In this document: in pieces, positions 11,410 to 22,309 of the stretch
How positions within the stretch are numbered: position 1 is the first letter of the stretch
How the letters are laid out: the number at the start of each line of letters is the position of its first letter
Made by a program: the position numbers and the translations under genes
Origin: Gnetum montanum
Lineage: Eukaryota; Streptophyta; Gnetopsida; Gnetales; Gnetaceae
Length of the DNA: 64,000 bases
Assembly: GCA_015680685.1 (NCBI GenBank)
Contig: MNCI01006839.1
Coordinates: 237,880-301,879, forward strand
Direction of reading: 5' to 3'
Notes under the pieces: model-generated
What the model saw: only the letters and a program-made list of their open reading frames with translations
The model's database searches: none
What the model was told of the DNA's origin: nothing

Positions 11410-11732
11410 TGAATTTTCAATACACTTAGGAGACTATCCTTGGGATGGCTTGGCAATAGTCTCAACTAGAGAGGGCTATGCAATGCTTTTTCTAAAAATA
11501 ATAAATGAAGTAAAATAACTGAAAATTTAAATTAAATGTTTGTGCAACTTTAAGAGTACAATAAATAATTCAAAAGAAAAATTTAAATTTTCCCTCGTCA
11601 CCATCGGTGGATGAGGAAAAAGGGAAGATGGATCTCACCTATGTCACATGGACTGAGAGAGAAACATGACTGCTAGTGTCATCTTTCTTTTACATGTCTC
11701 CCAGCTAGCAGGGAGAAAACAAAACGTAGAAG

Positions 11733-12530
11733 TTGTCTCCCACCTTGATGTGGCCACCACCGCTGCTTGACCACCGTCATTTGGTGTGTCGTCTGCCTTT
11801 TGAAAGAGAAACCACCATCCGCCACCTTTTGTGGCATTCACTACTGATTCTGCTGTTTGAAAGCAGAAAAACAAAGAATGATGTTGATGTTGTTTGTGTT
11901 GCGTCTCCAAAGAGGCCTTGCCCGAGTTGTTGTCAGGCTGACATTGAGGAGAGAGAAACCGTGTTTGTTTCTATGTGCAAAAACAGAAAACCGCCGTTCT
12001 GCGCTTGCTGCTGCAAGGCACTGACGGCGTCATCTTCTGGTTTCTCGCTAGCCCCAAGATATCCCGCTGATTGGGAGAGGGAGACCTGTGCTGTCCGCCA
12101 CCCGTCTACAGGAGAAATGTGCTGCATGTGGAGAGAGAAGCCGCTGCTTACGCACCATCTGGCTGCGTCCTTCGCTACCGCCAACGTGTTTCGTGTGCCT
12201 GCCGTTTCCTGCCGCGTTGGTCTACTGTTCCTGCGAGAAAAAAGGTCCCCACGCCATATAAACACAGGAAATCAAAACAGCTTTTCTATAACAACGTTGT
12301 CCCTATGTTGTCCAGCACCCCAAGGAATTCACGAAGATTCAATGGATCTGGGGTGGAAGAAGACCTGGGGAATACGCCTCATTGGGGAATACGCCTCATT
12401 GGGGTGGAAGACCTACAAGGGAAGGTGCCTCACCCCAAGATCCCTCACAATCTGGTACAAGGTGTGGTCTGACACCGCACCAAAACTATCCAGTCTTGGC
12501 TGCCTACATATCTACGACCGACCATCGTAG
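11733..12530 (+). CDS. Long open frame of doubtful coding value
   Basis: A 265-codon frame is open across the GC-rich middle of the insertion. It is Cys- and Arg-rich (CKNRKPPFCACCCKAL), low in helical segments, resembles no family I know, and overlaps other long frames in the opposite strand (11933-12265) and the +2 frame (12071-12472). Long frames in all phases are expected from the base composition. I list it because it is the longest ORF in the window, not because I believe it is a gene. Confidence 0.15.
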   Translation: MSPTLMWPPPLLDHRHLVCRLPFERETTIRHLLWHSLLILLFESRKTKNDVDVVCVASPKRPCPSCCQADIEERETVFVSMCKNRKPPFCACCCKALTASSSGFSLAPRYPADWERETCAVRHPSTGEMCCMWREKPLLTHHLAASFATANVFRVPAVSCRVGLLFLREKRSPRHINTGNQNSFSITTLSLCCPAPQGIHEDSMDLGWKKTWGIRLIGEYASLGWKTYKGRCLTPRSLTIWYKVWSDTAPKLSSLGCLHIYDRPS

Positions 12531-13068
12531 AATCAGGGCCATGTAGTTCTCCACGGTGAAAGAGGAATGAAGAGGACTTAGAGTTGCAACAGGAGGGTGT
12601 CCTGTTGATAGCTTGGTACCACCAAGCTGGGGTGGGTTTTCTAATACTTGAGAGTCACCCAAGGGCACCTCAAAGTGTTCTATGGCCCCCGAACCATGGA
12701 GGAGAGCCCAATAGAACCACCACTCTGGGACATCTCTCACATTTTCACTTTCTTTATTTAAAATGATTCATAATTTGGTGATAACCACAAATCATTTCAT
12801 TATAATTTACAACTGTAACATGAAGATTTAAAATTACAGCAATCTGGTATTCATACAATCAATACATTTTGCTCTGTATATTTTAGAGCAGGAACAGGGA
12901 TTTACTCTAATTGGCAACAACTAAAGGTAATCGACAAGATTGGAAGATTAAGCGGGCTACACTGTCACTGCCACAGGCACAGCATCTGCTTGGTAGCTAA
13001 TACGTCTGTTTAAGAAATATATATATGTATATGTATGTGGATATCTATTATTTATTAATTTTGGTGGG

Positions 13069-13340
13069 TCAAAAATTGGTATCGGCTTCAAAGGTTTGGC
13101 TGAATTGCCAATCGGAGGGCGCCCCGTTGTCTGCAATGATGATCTGCCCGTCAGAAGTGGTGACCCAGAAGGACAGGGCTTGACCGTCCAAATAGGAATT
13201 GCTCTGCCAATTCTGGCCCCAGTTGCGGCTCATTTGCTGCCACATGTCACTTTGTGTGCCCTTGATCCATGCTGCAGGCATGTCACCAGCCCGTGCAACG
13301 TTGGTGATCAGCACCAGGTTGAAGTAAGAGATGGGCAATA
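13069..13340 (-). pseudogene. Alpha-expansin C-terminal exon fragment
   Basis: The minus frame contains [11 protein letters not shown], then the expansin signature [30 protein letters not shown], and ends [14 protein letters not shown] with a TGA at 13066-13068. This is the C-terminal cellulose/cell-wall-binding domain of alpha-expansins, the proteins that loosen cell walls. Upstream the frame degrades. The catalytic GH45-like domain and its Cys-rich core are absent, and the usual GGAGD segment has become ARAGD. It is a single-exon remnant inside the 2.3-kb insertion, suggesting capture of a host gene piece by that element. Confidence 0.88.
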
Positions 13341-13741
13341 GGTGAATTAATTGTAATGGACAAAGATCTAATCTGACGCCTGTCTCTAGAGTTGTAGGAG
13401 AGTTGTAGGTGATATTGAAGCCAAATACATAAGAAGGTAGATTTTCTTAACCTTCCATAATTTAAAACTAAATTGAATTTTTTTTATTTACATTCACTAA
13501 AACTCTCAAGATCAATTAGATGAATTTCAGAATTCTTTTTACAAAAGTTTTTTTTTATATATCTCAACTAACTCATTGGAATTGAACAGCAAAGAAGAAA
13601 TGGTAAAAGGGTTGTTGAAATTCATAATTTTATTGGGGATCTCAATTGTGTATATTTTGCTTTTTACATAAAATCAGTATAGCATTTGTTGAATTCCTAT
13701 GAATTAGATCTGTGCATTTTGACTACTCTGCCACTATAATG

Positions 13742-14930
13742 GCTTACATATGCATTGATCTTTATGTTTGGTATACTCTTTTGTCTACAATCATTAGGAG
13801 GCTTATTGGTGGACGTGATCACCTAGGACAGATTCGATCTATTGAGATAAGAGGTTTGAAAGATTTCTGGAAGCATTTGCAAAAAATCTGCTGTCTGGAG
13901 AGTCAAATAGAAGTCAAGCGGATAGAGCTGCTCAGGTATCAGATCCAAATAAAATCTATGCAGCAAAATTTTCACCTTTTTGGAATGATATTATTAAAAG
14001 TTTCAGAGAGGAAGATTACATCACTAACAGAGAGATGGAATTACTCCTTATCCCGCCCAATACTGGAAATATAAATATAGTTCAGTGGCCATTCTTCCTC
14101 CTCTCTAGCAAGATTTTCCTTGCAATGGATTTGGCTTTGGAATGCAAAGATACACAGAAAGAACTATGGGAAAGAATTTCTCGTGATGAGTATATGGCAT
14201 ATGCTGTTCTTGAGTGTTACCACTCTCTTGAGAAAATTATGAAATCGTTGCTAGAGAACGAAGGAAAGCAGTGGTTGAAAAAATTATTTCATCATATTAA
14301 TCAAAGTATTGAAGTTGGATATGTTCTTGTATCTTTCCAGATGAATAAGTTACATCTTCTTGTTTTCAGACGAACTGCTCTTACTGGTCTACTGATACAT
14401 GAACACACATCTCAGCAAGAAAAGGGTGCAGTCAAAGCCATGCAAGATCTGTATGACGTTGTCATTCATGATATTTTGTCAACTGATTTAAGTGATCGAT
14501 ATGAGACTTCTGGAAGATTCGCAAGAGCAAGTCAAGGACGTCTTTTTTCAGGACGTAGGTGGCCAAGGGATACCGGAATGAAAGAGCAGGCCAAGAGGTT
14601 GCATATGCTTCTCACAAGGGACTTTGCAGTCAATATTCGCAAAAATTTGGGGGCTAGAATTTTAAACAAATTCATTGTTCATGAATATGCCAACTGCAAA
14701 GCCTGTTCATGAGATGATTCCTTTTAGTGTCTTTACACCATACTATCGAGCCCGTAATGTACAGTGTCCCTGAATTACGAAAGGAGAATGAGGATGCTAT
14801 ATCTATCCTTTTCTACCTTCAAAAGATTTTCCCAGATGAGTGGAGTAATTTCCTTGAACCAATTGACCGGGATGATTCTACAATGGATCTGATTTTTTGG
14901 AAAATCCAAGTTTCATAGCCTAGTAGACTC
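13742..14930 (+). pseudogene. Callose synthase (CalS9/10 type) retrocopy, right part
   Basis: The homology resumes with DLYVWYTLLSTII, RDHLGQIRSIE, FSPFWNDIIKSFREEDYI, REMELLLIPPNTG, VQWPFFLLSSKIFLA, CKDTQKELWERISRDEYMAY, GAVKAMQDLYDVVIHDILS, GRLFSGRRWPRDTG and KRLHMLLT. After a frameshift at about 14680 comes MIPFSVFTPYY, and after another RKENEDAISILFYLQK and FPDEWSNFLE, ending near 14920. These lie in the glucan synthase (GT48) catalytic region. No introns interrupt 1.2 kb, supporting a processed copy. Together with the left part it covers about 640 residues of a protein normally near 1900, so both ends are missing. The longest intact frame is 14035-14712. Confidence 0.9.
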
Positions 14931-15290
14931 CCTAAAAACATGAAAATAAAAATAAAACAAAAAAAGAATTCTTTATTCTTCTTGCCATACACTACCTGTG
15001 AGAAAAATAGATATATTGAACTTGGACCTCAAATTGACTATGGCTAAGAAATAGTAATTTTTTGACTTTTCCAAAGTGATTTGACTATGGATACCTATTA
15101 ATTTAATAATTTAAAGCCTATTTTTCTTAATTGTAACAATTTAAAGCCTCTTTATCCTAATTTTAATAATTTATAGCCTACTTTTTCCCCCTAATTTTGA
15201 CAATTTGTAGCCTATTTTATTAAATTTTTCCCTATTTAAATACAAAAGGACTAAGAAAGAGTTTTATGTTAAATATATATTAAATACTAT
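14931..15290. repeat. AT-rich region with degenerate 35-bp tandem repeat
   Basis: Between about 15100 and 15225 a unit of the type taatttaaagcctattttt(c)c recurs four times at roughly 35-bp spacing. The rest is AT-rich without frames or recognisable elements. Confidence 0.55.
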
Positions 15291-15520
15291 TTTGACCTTG
15301 TTCCACCTTCTTTGCCATGTTTTATCTTGTTTTAACTTTATTTTTACTTAGTTTTACCTTGTTTTCACTGTGTTATTACCTTGTTTGACTAATTGTTACC
15401 TTGCTTTGCCTTATAGTGACCCCACCTTGCCCTGTTTAGCCTTGTTCTACTTTGCTTTTGACTTATTTCTCTTTATTTTGCTCTGTTATTACAATATTTT
15501 GTAGTATTTTAACATTGTTT
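15290..15520. repeat. Degenerate TTTTACCTTG-type minisatellite
   Basis: The stretch is built from variants of a decamer close to TTTTACCTTG (accttgttccacc, ttatcttgttttaac, taccttgttttcac, taccttgctttgcc and so on). It shows about 10-bp periodicity and a strong T bias on this strand. No coding capacity is seen. Confidence 0.6.
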
Positions 15521-16753
15521 AATGATTTTATCATGCAAATGCCACTTGATGTGCTTATGTTGACATGCAGGGTTAAGCAATAAAGATGAGGAAGTAATAT
15601 GACTAGCCTTTAAGCCTAAATAGACCCTTCTTGTAATGTTGTTCAACCAAGTTGACCCTCGAATGCCTAAATTAAGAGCTTGAAAGCCTTTGGCCATATA
15701 GCCTCAATGCGTTAGAATATCCTAACTGCCATTGACCTCGAAGTTGAAAACATCATAGAGGGTTACTTGGCCAAATTCCCCATTTTCTTCCATAACGATG
15801 AGGAGAAAATGCATGAAACTAGGTTTCTCACTAGAACCTAGCTTGCTCAAGACATCATCAAACCCTTGCATGGAAACATGAAAGCTTTCGCATGACCTTG
15901 ATTACATCTAATATTAACATGTCGGCTTTTAGTGTTGTTGGCCATTGTTTACAGCTTTAGATAGACAAATGCTATTGACAACTCTTATGGCCTACAATGA
16001 GTGAGCTTGCATGACCTAATATCCATTTGTGGCATAATAAATGAACTGCAAATTTTGTAAAATCTATGAAACAAAATACAAATTTCTCATATTGTACCAA
16101 TTATAACCTATGAAGGCCTATATTTTGCTTATTATCTCATGTGGCCTTATGCAATCTCTTGTAATAACATGTATTATTTGTCTTGTTTTCTTGTCCTCTA
16201 GGAGTTGTGCTTTTAGGATGAAGCTTGAAGTCATCACGAAGGTGTGACTCATCACAAATGTAAGTTACCACATGATCTTGATGCATGAGATTCAGTTAGC
16301 TTGTCCAACTATGCCAAGAATGCTTACCTCACATCACTTTCGTTACCCCTCTTAAACCATGTCCCCATAGCCGCAATATAGCCTTCCTTATCCTAAATAA
16401 CAATGAAAAGAAACGTTTGACGTTCATGCACCATAGCCATGTGACATGCTCCTCTACATGCCCCATAAATCAAGTTTGTTAAATGCAACACATCTCATTC
16501 AATGAGAGAATGAAGTGAAATTTAACATACTCCACCAATCAAGTTCACTCAACGTAACATAGCTCACTTATTGAAAAAGTACAATTCGACTTTGGCAATG
16601 AAACCCAATAAAGGTTTTTCCCTTAAAAAAATGAGGAGAAAATGCCTAGAAAGCCAAGAGGTCAATGAAGTCTAATGTAAAACAAATAGCTCCAAACCAA
16701 AAAAGGGAAAAGCCTAATAGCCAAAGAAGCCAAAGGATGGAATGTTGGTTAAT
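15521..16753. other. No gene; decayed element debris
   Basis: A short recognisably coding-like piece lies at about 15725-15895 on the plus strand (EVENIIEGYLAKFPIFFHND). One TAG interrupts it and it belongs to no family I can name. The rest (including repeated acatgccccataaatcaag and tgcaacacatctcattcaatg motifs at 16440-16570) is repetitive and non-coding. Confidence 0.4.
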
Positions 16754-16987
16754 CGAAAACATCATCAAATAACTAACAGTTCAAACACGAAGCATGAATA
16801 CTTTTTAGCAAACTCACATATCATAGCCATGTCATTGCCATGATGTCAACAGTTGGAATTCCTTGTTATCCAAAATGACCATTTCCCATTAATCAATATA
16901 GTCATTAGTTTCACCCCAAACTCTTGATATTTCATCATGACCTTATTTCATCATCATGAGTACTTCTTGGTAGGATTCAACAACTAC
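16754..16987 (+). repeat. 234-bp direct repeat flanking the gap, copy 1
   Basis: The segment is about 95% identical (11 differences counted by eye) to 17513-17746. It ends exactly where the GATATC palindrome array and a TGATGAG LTR-like terminus begin. It may be a real duplication or two haplotypes joined across a gap. Confidence 0.85.
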
Positions 16988-17120
16988 TGATGAGACGCGA
17001 TATCGCATGCACCGCGATATCGCGGCCATCGCAATATCGCATCCCATGTGATATCGCATACGCGATATCGCGTTGTCCCCCGCGATATCGCGTACGCGAT
17101 ATCACGGTCCGTCGCCAAAT
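16988..17120 (+). repeat. GCGATATCGC palindrome array abutting the gap
   Basis: The sequence starts TGATGAG, the same terminus as the LTRs at 21256 and 27112 read on their coding strand. Within 120 bases it has four exact copies of the self-complementary decamer gcgatatcgc and three one-base variants. It runs straight into the N gap. This is best read as the left end of a related LTR, plus-oriented, with the array better preserved than in the other copies. Confidence 0.7.
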
Positions 17121-17333
17121 NNNNNNNNNNNNNNNNNNNNNNNNNNNNNNNNNNNNNNNNNNNNNNNNNNNNNNNNNNNNNNNNNNNNNNNNNNNNNNNN
17201 NNNNNNNNNNNNNNNNNNNNNNNNNNNNNNNNNNNNNNNNNNNNNNNNNNNNNNNNNNNNNNNNNNNNNNNNNNNNNNNNNNNNNNNNNNNNNNNNNNNN
17301 NNNNNNNNNNNNNNNNNNNNNNNNNNNNNNNNN
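17121..17333. other. Assembly gap (213 N)
   Basis: A run of unknown bases. Single unknown bases also occur at 6049 and 17511. The latter lies one base before the second copy of the 234-bp repeat and may mark a second join. Frames reported across this gap would be meaningless. Confidence 0.99.
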
Positions 17334-17512
17334 CTAGTTAATTTAGACTTAGTCCTTAGTTAGAGTTAGTTAGCTCTCTCAACCCTTCACCTTGATAGCA
17401 TAGGAGAAAAACCATAAAAGACCATAAAAATCATATACCTCGGACTTAACCATACACCGTGACAGCAAAAAGTAAGTCTAGGAAGACAATGAATGATTAA
17501 CCCCAAGTGTNT

Positions 17513-17746
17513 TGAAAACATCATCAAATAACTGACAGTTCAAACATGAAGCATGAATACTTTTTAGCAAACTCACATGTCATAGCCATGCCATTGCCAT
17601 GATGTCAACATTTGGAATTCCTTGTTAGCCAAAATGACCATTTCCCATTAAGCAATATAGTCATTAGTTTCACCCCAAACTCTTTATATTTCATCATAAC
17701 CTTATTTCATCATCATGAGGACTTCTTGGTAGGATTCAACAACTAC
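17513..17746 (+). repeat. 234-bp direct repeat flanking the gap, copy 2
   Basis: The mate of 16754-16987. After the last shared bases (caacaactac) this copy continues into caaatcaagtg, whereas copy 1 continues into the TGATGAG terminus. Copy 2 therefore looks like the uninterrupted version of the site into which the array-bearing element inserted. Confidence 0.85.
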
Positions 17747-17856
17747 CAAATCAAGTGTGGAGAGAAAAGTGTTGGTGATAAACCTATAGTAGTGTCTCGC
17801 ATTCTTTGTTAATGTTTCTTAGGTTAATCCTCAAAACATCAACAAAGAGAGGCCAA

Positions 17857-18890
17857 TGAAACACTCCCAAAGAAACTCATCTTATAACCCATAGCCAAAG
17901 CTCTTTGTAATTTGGTGGAAAAATAAAGGCAAATACAATTGCGTTATTTCCCCAAAAATTTGGCACTATGGCCTCATGTTACCGAAATTTAAGACCTCAT
18001 GCATCCTAGCTTATGAAAGCTACAAAGTCCATGTATGCTAGCTTATGGACTCTAAGAATGCTTCAAAAGCTACAAGATTTGGTATGTTAGTCTTGTATGC
18101 TGATGCTAGACAGCATACAAAGATAGCATACAAAAGTTGGATTTTAATCTTATATGCTAGGCATAGAAATTTTGACACTAGGTAGTGTACAAAGGTAGCA
18201 TTAGAGAATGAAAAGTAGCTAAAATTATTCCTACTTTGCATGCAGGTGTTCCAGGTGCAATAGAAGGTATTAGAAATCTATTAGCAATTATGATAGAATT
18301 AACTAGCAACAAGAAAGGGACCCAAGGCCTATTTAAACAATGATCTATTTCATTGCAATGACTTTTGGCATTTTTGCATCTACATCAAACATGATACTTT
18401 TGAGTAGTGTAGATGCCCAAGAGTTTAGGATGACCACCATCATTTTTGAATAGTGCAAACCATCAAAGTAGACAAGCAAAGTTAAGGAGTAGATCTGTGT
18501 GAATATGTTGTAGAATACACATAGCAATTGTATTAGAGCCTAAGGATGCTATTGCATCTTTTGGGTTTTACAAAACCCATAATCTGTATCTCCTAAACCT
18601 TTTTTTTAACATTTTATTTCAAAGAATTAATATCAAAGTTGTAGTTCCACCTTTGTTTTCTACTTTTCTTTGTCTATCGTTCTATTTTGGTCTTCTGCAC
18701 TATGTTTTAAAATTAAGACGATCGTTTGCATTTTTTTATCACCTAGTAATAGACCTTCTAAGTCCTCATTTGATTGGAAAGACTATTTGAAGTACTTGCA
18801 AATCCTTCTCAAGTCCCATGGATCTACGAGTTAAACTATTCCAATAGGGATCTTTGGCCCTCCAACATTGAATTTTTCTGTTGCTATAGA
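17857..18890 (+). repeat. LTR-like dispersed repeat, copy 2
   Basis: It aligns collinearly with 2541-3477: same TG start, same lagged-TATA segment (ctatttaaacaatg at 18330), same end region (gatctttggcc). It includes a 40-bp stretch (about 18525-18580) absent from copy 1. It could be the right-hand LTR of the element whose gag lies at 4.4-7.5 kb, or an independent solo LTR. Confidence 0.5.
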
Positions 18891-18895
18891 TGTTA

Positions 18896-19310
18896 CCAAA
18901 GTCCACTAAGAGAGAGACTTCTAGGCCTTCATGGCCATGAATAGGAATGGAGTAGGAGATTATCTTGGACTATTACATTGGAGTTCAAGTGATCTAGGTA
19001 ATGGGTTGAATATGAGAAAGGCTTACATGGGTATGGGCTCAACCAGTGATTTTGGTTTTGATTGAGCAATCATAGGATTAATCTAGAATGATAAAAATAC
19101 TAATTTTGTGGATTGATGACTTGAAGTTACATTGCTCTTCCCATCATCTATTCTTTTTATTATCATTATAATTTTTAAATTTCCCATTCCTTTTTTTTTC
19201 TTTTATTTTTTGTATTTTTTCTTTTTTTTCATTTATTTTCATTTCATTCATTGATTTGCTTTTTTTTTCTTTTCATTTATCAATTTTTTTATGAGAAGAG
19301 AGTTTTTCAT
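18896..19310 (+). repeat. Dispersed repeat with long pyrimidine tract (inverted copy at 31430-31800)
   Basis: The ggccttcatggccatgaa segment and following sequence match the reverse complement of 31600-31800. A T/C-rich tract at 19180-19310 matches a purine-rich tract at 31440-31560 in the other orientation. The strong strand asymmetry is typical of the region near retroelement polypurine tracts. No coding capacity is seen. Confidence 0.6.
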
Positions 19311-21255
19311 CATCCATGGGAGTTATGGAAATTTTTGGAATGCTAGATCATCACTTGGAATCTTTGACTTATACAAACATGAGAATTTATTCCTCACCAC
19401 ATGACATGCATAAGTTCAAGAACCTCTTATAGCTAGGGTGGCCAAGATGGTAGCACTAGCACCTTGGTCCAATCGCATTGATTAGACCTAATTCATGGTT
19501 ACAAGGATACTCAATGGGACACCTTTTTGTTAATAGTGACCAAGCACTCTTTCAAGATTCTAGAGCTCACACCCTGAAGTGTGAATCCACTACCTACCCA
19601 TGGTTCTAGGAGCATTAGCTCCAATAACTCATAGTGTGAGTCCTACCTTTCCACTAAATCTAACCCTCATTCACTAGTGATGGATAGAAGAAAAGTGGAT
19701 GAATAAATTTTGTTATGTGGGTATTTCATCAATTAAGGCTTCACTTTGGACCCATTTGACACTCTTGCATTATTATTACACTTGTAATTCATGCATCCAT
19801 CATTAGCTTATTGGGTGTGCATATAAAGCACATTAATTGATTTTCCCACATCCACATACAAAAAAACTTAATAAATAGAAAATTTCATTAATAATTAACC
19901 ATTAAGATTAGAAATATGAAAAGTCCTAACTACAAACACCAATTTTATTAAGGCACATAAGCAAAATAGTAGAAAGGAAAGAAAATTTTTCATGGCATCA
20001 AGGATTCTCCCCCATCTATAGAGTTGAAAGTTTTCAATTCCACATAAGAAATTCTAGTAGTGTTTCTTAATGTTCAAGTAAGTACTACTTCATATTTATC
20101 GTCTAGCTTTCCAAGAGAAAAAGTAGATGTCTCTGATGGAGTTCTTAAATTTCTAACCTAAGGGTTTAGATTCCCTTTCCCTAGAATCCTAGGCTAATGG
20201 ATTCTTATACTTCCATAGTGAGAATGCTCTTCCTCTTCATTTTCTTCCCCTCCATTAGGTTGAGACACTTCTTCATCACCATTTAAACAAAAATGCTCAT
20301 TATCACCACAAGTCTGAAAATGGTTGGAACCTACATTCCCATCCATCTTGATATTGATTTCATTCAATCATTCAAGCATCATGTGAAGGAAGATTTCATG
20401 CTCTCTATATATCTATTTACAGCTTGAGAATTTTTCTGCTTAGGATTCATATGAAACAAGCATACAAATCCATAATCAAATTCCAAACAACAAAATTCCA
20501 ATCATGAGGCAAGGTCACTACAATTTGCTTTAACCTTTCAAAACACACCTAACCTAGATAGTACATAAGATAATTCAATTACTAGAAAACAATAAAATAA
20601 GCTATCTTCTATTAATGTTGAAAGAATATCACAAATACGATGGAACCTAATCCACCAAACACTAAACACTCACACACTCAACGATATTATAGAGAATGAG
20701 GTTCTACAACCACACACATGATCAACCTCAATGCCAGGCGCAATCAAACTAGATCTCTTCCTCATAGAGCAAGATCTACACACAGAGAGCTATGGCCAAT
20801 ACCACCAAACACGGTTGACCACTAAGATGCACACCACTCTCATGCAATGTCTCTTCTAACTTTGATGCCAAAACATGTAATTCAAGCCTAATATTTATCA
20901 AATACAATGCTAAAGGCCTAGGGAAATCTCTCTTGTATTGAACTTCACATTTTTAGTTGTTTTCCATCTTGAAACTGCCACATTGGAACTTTCCATGGTT
21001 GAACACAACATCTACAAGAATAATAAGATGTTTCTATAGTAAATCCATCATTTAGGTAAGATATCAACACTTGAGGCAAGATGTCTCCTTTGTCAACCTA
21101 GCTTTCGAGAAAGATGTTTACACTACTAGAAAGATGTTTCCTCTAGCATCTCATTTCTCAAGAAATACATCTATACTACTAGAAATATATCTCATTTTAC
21201 ATCTCAGCTCTCAGGCAAGACATCTCACAAGTTATCCAAAATCTTCATTCCTCCA
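19311..21255. other. No gene; non-coding repeat-derived sequence
   Basis: No frame of coding character was found on either strand. Low-complexity blocks and a short run of repeated segments around 21065-21235 (agatgtttacactactagaaag / aaatacatctatactactag) are visible. It is probably old LTR material. Confidence 0.5.
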
Positions 21256-22127
21256 TGATGAGTGGCAAGGTACCACTACACTCAACCATATGAATACGAG
21301 CGTTAAACGTGAAATCCGGTCGAACTCCGCAGAAGAACTAGTTGTGGCATCTAGACAGTTAGCCTTAGGTCATAGTTCACTGTCTTCCCACCTGGACTAG
21401 TATTAGCTTTGTCATGTATGGTTTAGTCCAGAGTGAGGTGTATGATGTGTTTTCTAACCTAATGCTACTCCTGAAGGTAGTGGAAAATAATGTTAACTAA
21501 GCTAAGTGGGAAAGGGTGAGAGAGAGTCTAAACTAGCCTAAGTGCGATGAGCATCCATTCCTTGATTATCTGTACACATCTTGGACTTCATGCATGACTA
21601 CTACTGGGATTACCAAGCACAAATCCTAGGTACGCTACTGGGTTACCAAGTAGTCACACTTAAATGCTCGTAATCAAGTCGTACTAATTCCGCATTTAAT
21701 AGGATTTTAAGGGTGAGAAGAGATTAACTAGGAAAGCAGTAAATAACAATTAATTAAATAATTAAGCTAAGTGAATGCTGCAATGATGAAGTAATCTCGA
21801 TCTTTATTTTTGGTCATGTGCATGTCCAAGTACGTCACGCTCGAATAAGGATGCCGTACAATTACAATCACCACATTGTGGGCATACACGGGGAAATAAT
21901 TCTAACTCTAAGAAGGAAAATTGCAAGAGTTTGGGTAAGGAACTAAGAACTAAATGCTAGAACAAGGAAAGCTGCCTCTTATTTATAGAAATTGAGGCAG
22001 GCCATGATATTGCATATGCGATATTGCGGCTGATGCGATATCATGGTTGTGATATCATGGTAGCGATATGACAACCACTGTGATATCGTGGTAGTGATAT
22101 CATAGCCAGAAAATTCATAACTCATCA
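21256..22127 (-). repeat. 3' LTR of the gag-only element
   Basis: 872 bp with 8-bp terminal inverted repeats. In element orientation the order is the terminus, a GATATC palindrome array (22105-22003), a TATA box (CTATAAATA, 21988-21980), then the transcribed portion. About 18 differences separate it from the other LTR over the first 200 plus-strand bases, so the insertion is old. Confidence 0.92.
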
Positions 22128-22309
22128 TACCCCCACGACTGAATGAAAACCCGTCCTCGAGTTATAAAGAGAATAAGCTCCATTGACTACACAGTGGGTA
22201 GGTATGGGATTATTGACTAGCTAGAATGGATTCATGCCACAATGTGGAGTCAGAAAAAAATTGAGACACAACACAAAAGAAAATCCTATGATTACAAAAT
22301 TGGTGGAAC

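Larger units (their letters stand above)
11405..13746. mobile_element. 2.3-kb insertion splitting the callose synthase copy
   Basis: The pentamer gctta occurs at 11405-11409 and 13742-13746. Removing one copy and the 2332 bases between rejoins the callose synthase frame exactly (ASLCA-Y-ICIDLY), as expected for an insertion with a 5-bp target-site duplication. The insert begins with TG but does not end with CA, and I see no terminal inverted repeats or poly(A), so its class is unknown. It contains a GC-rich stretch (11720-12760), a local duplication (ggggaatacgcctcatt at about 12368-12404) and an expansin exon on the minus strand (13069-13340). Confidence 0.7.

Noticed and set aside
13096-13341. 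81-codon plus-strand ORF
   Set aside because: Shadow of the expansin exon on the minus strand.
11410-13741. Callose synthase intron rather than insertion
   Set aside because: No GT donor or AG acceptor lies at the break, whereas a gctta duplication flanks it and removal of one copy restores the frame; no other introns remain in the copy.
16988-17120. CRISPR-like spaced palindromes
   Set aside because: The units are irregularly spaced, self-complementary and occur in LTRs of a plant retroelement; the genome is eukaryotic, so a CRISPR array is not tenable.
16990-17363. Three overlapping plus-strand ORFs across 17.0-17.36 kb
   Set aside because: They run mostly through unknown bases of the gap; the only real residues come from the GATATC array, so they carry no coding evidence.
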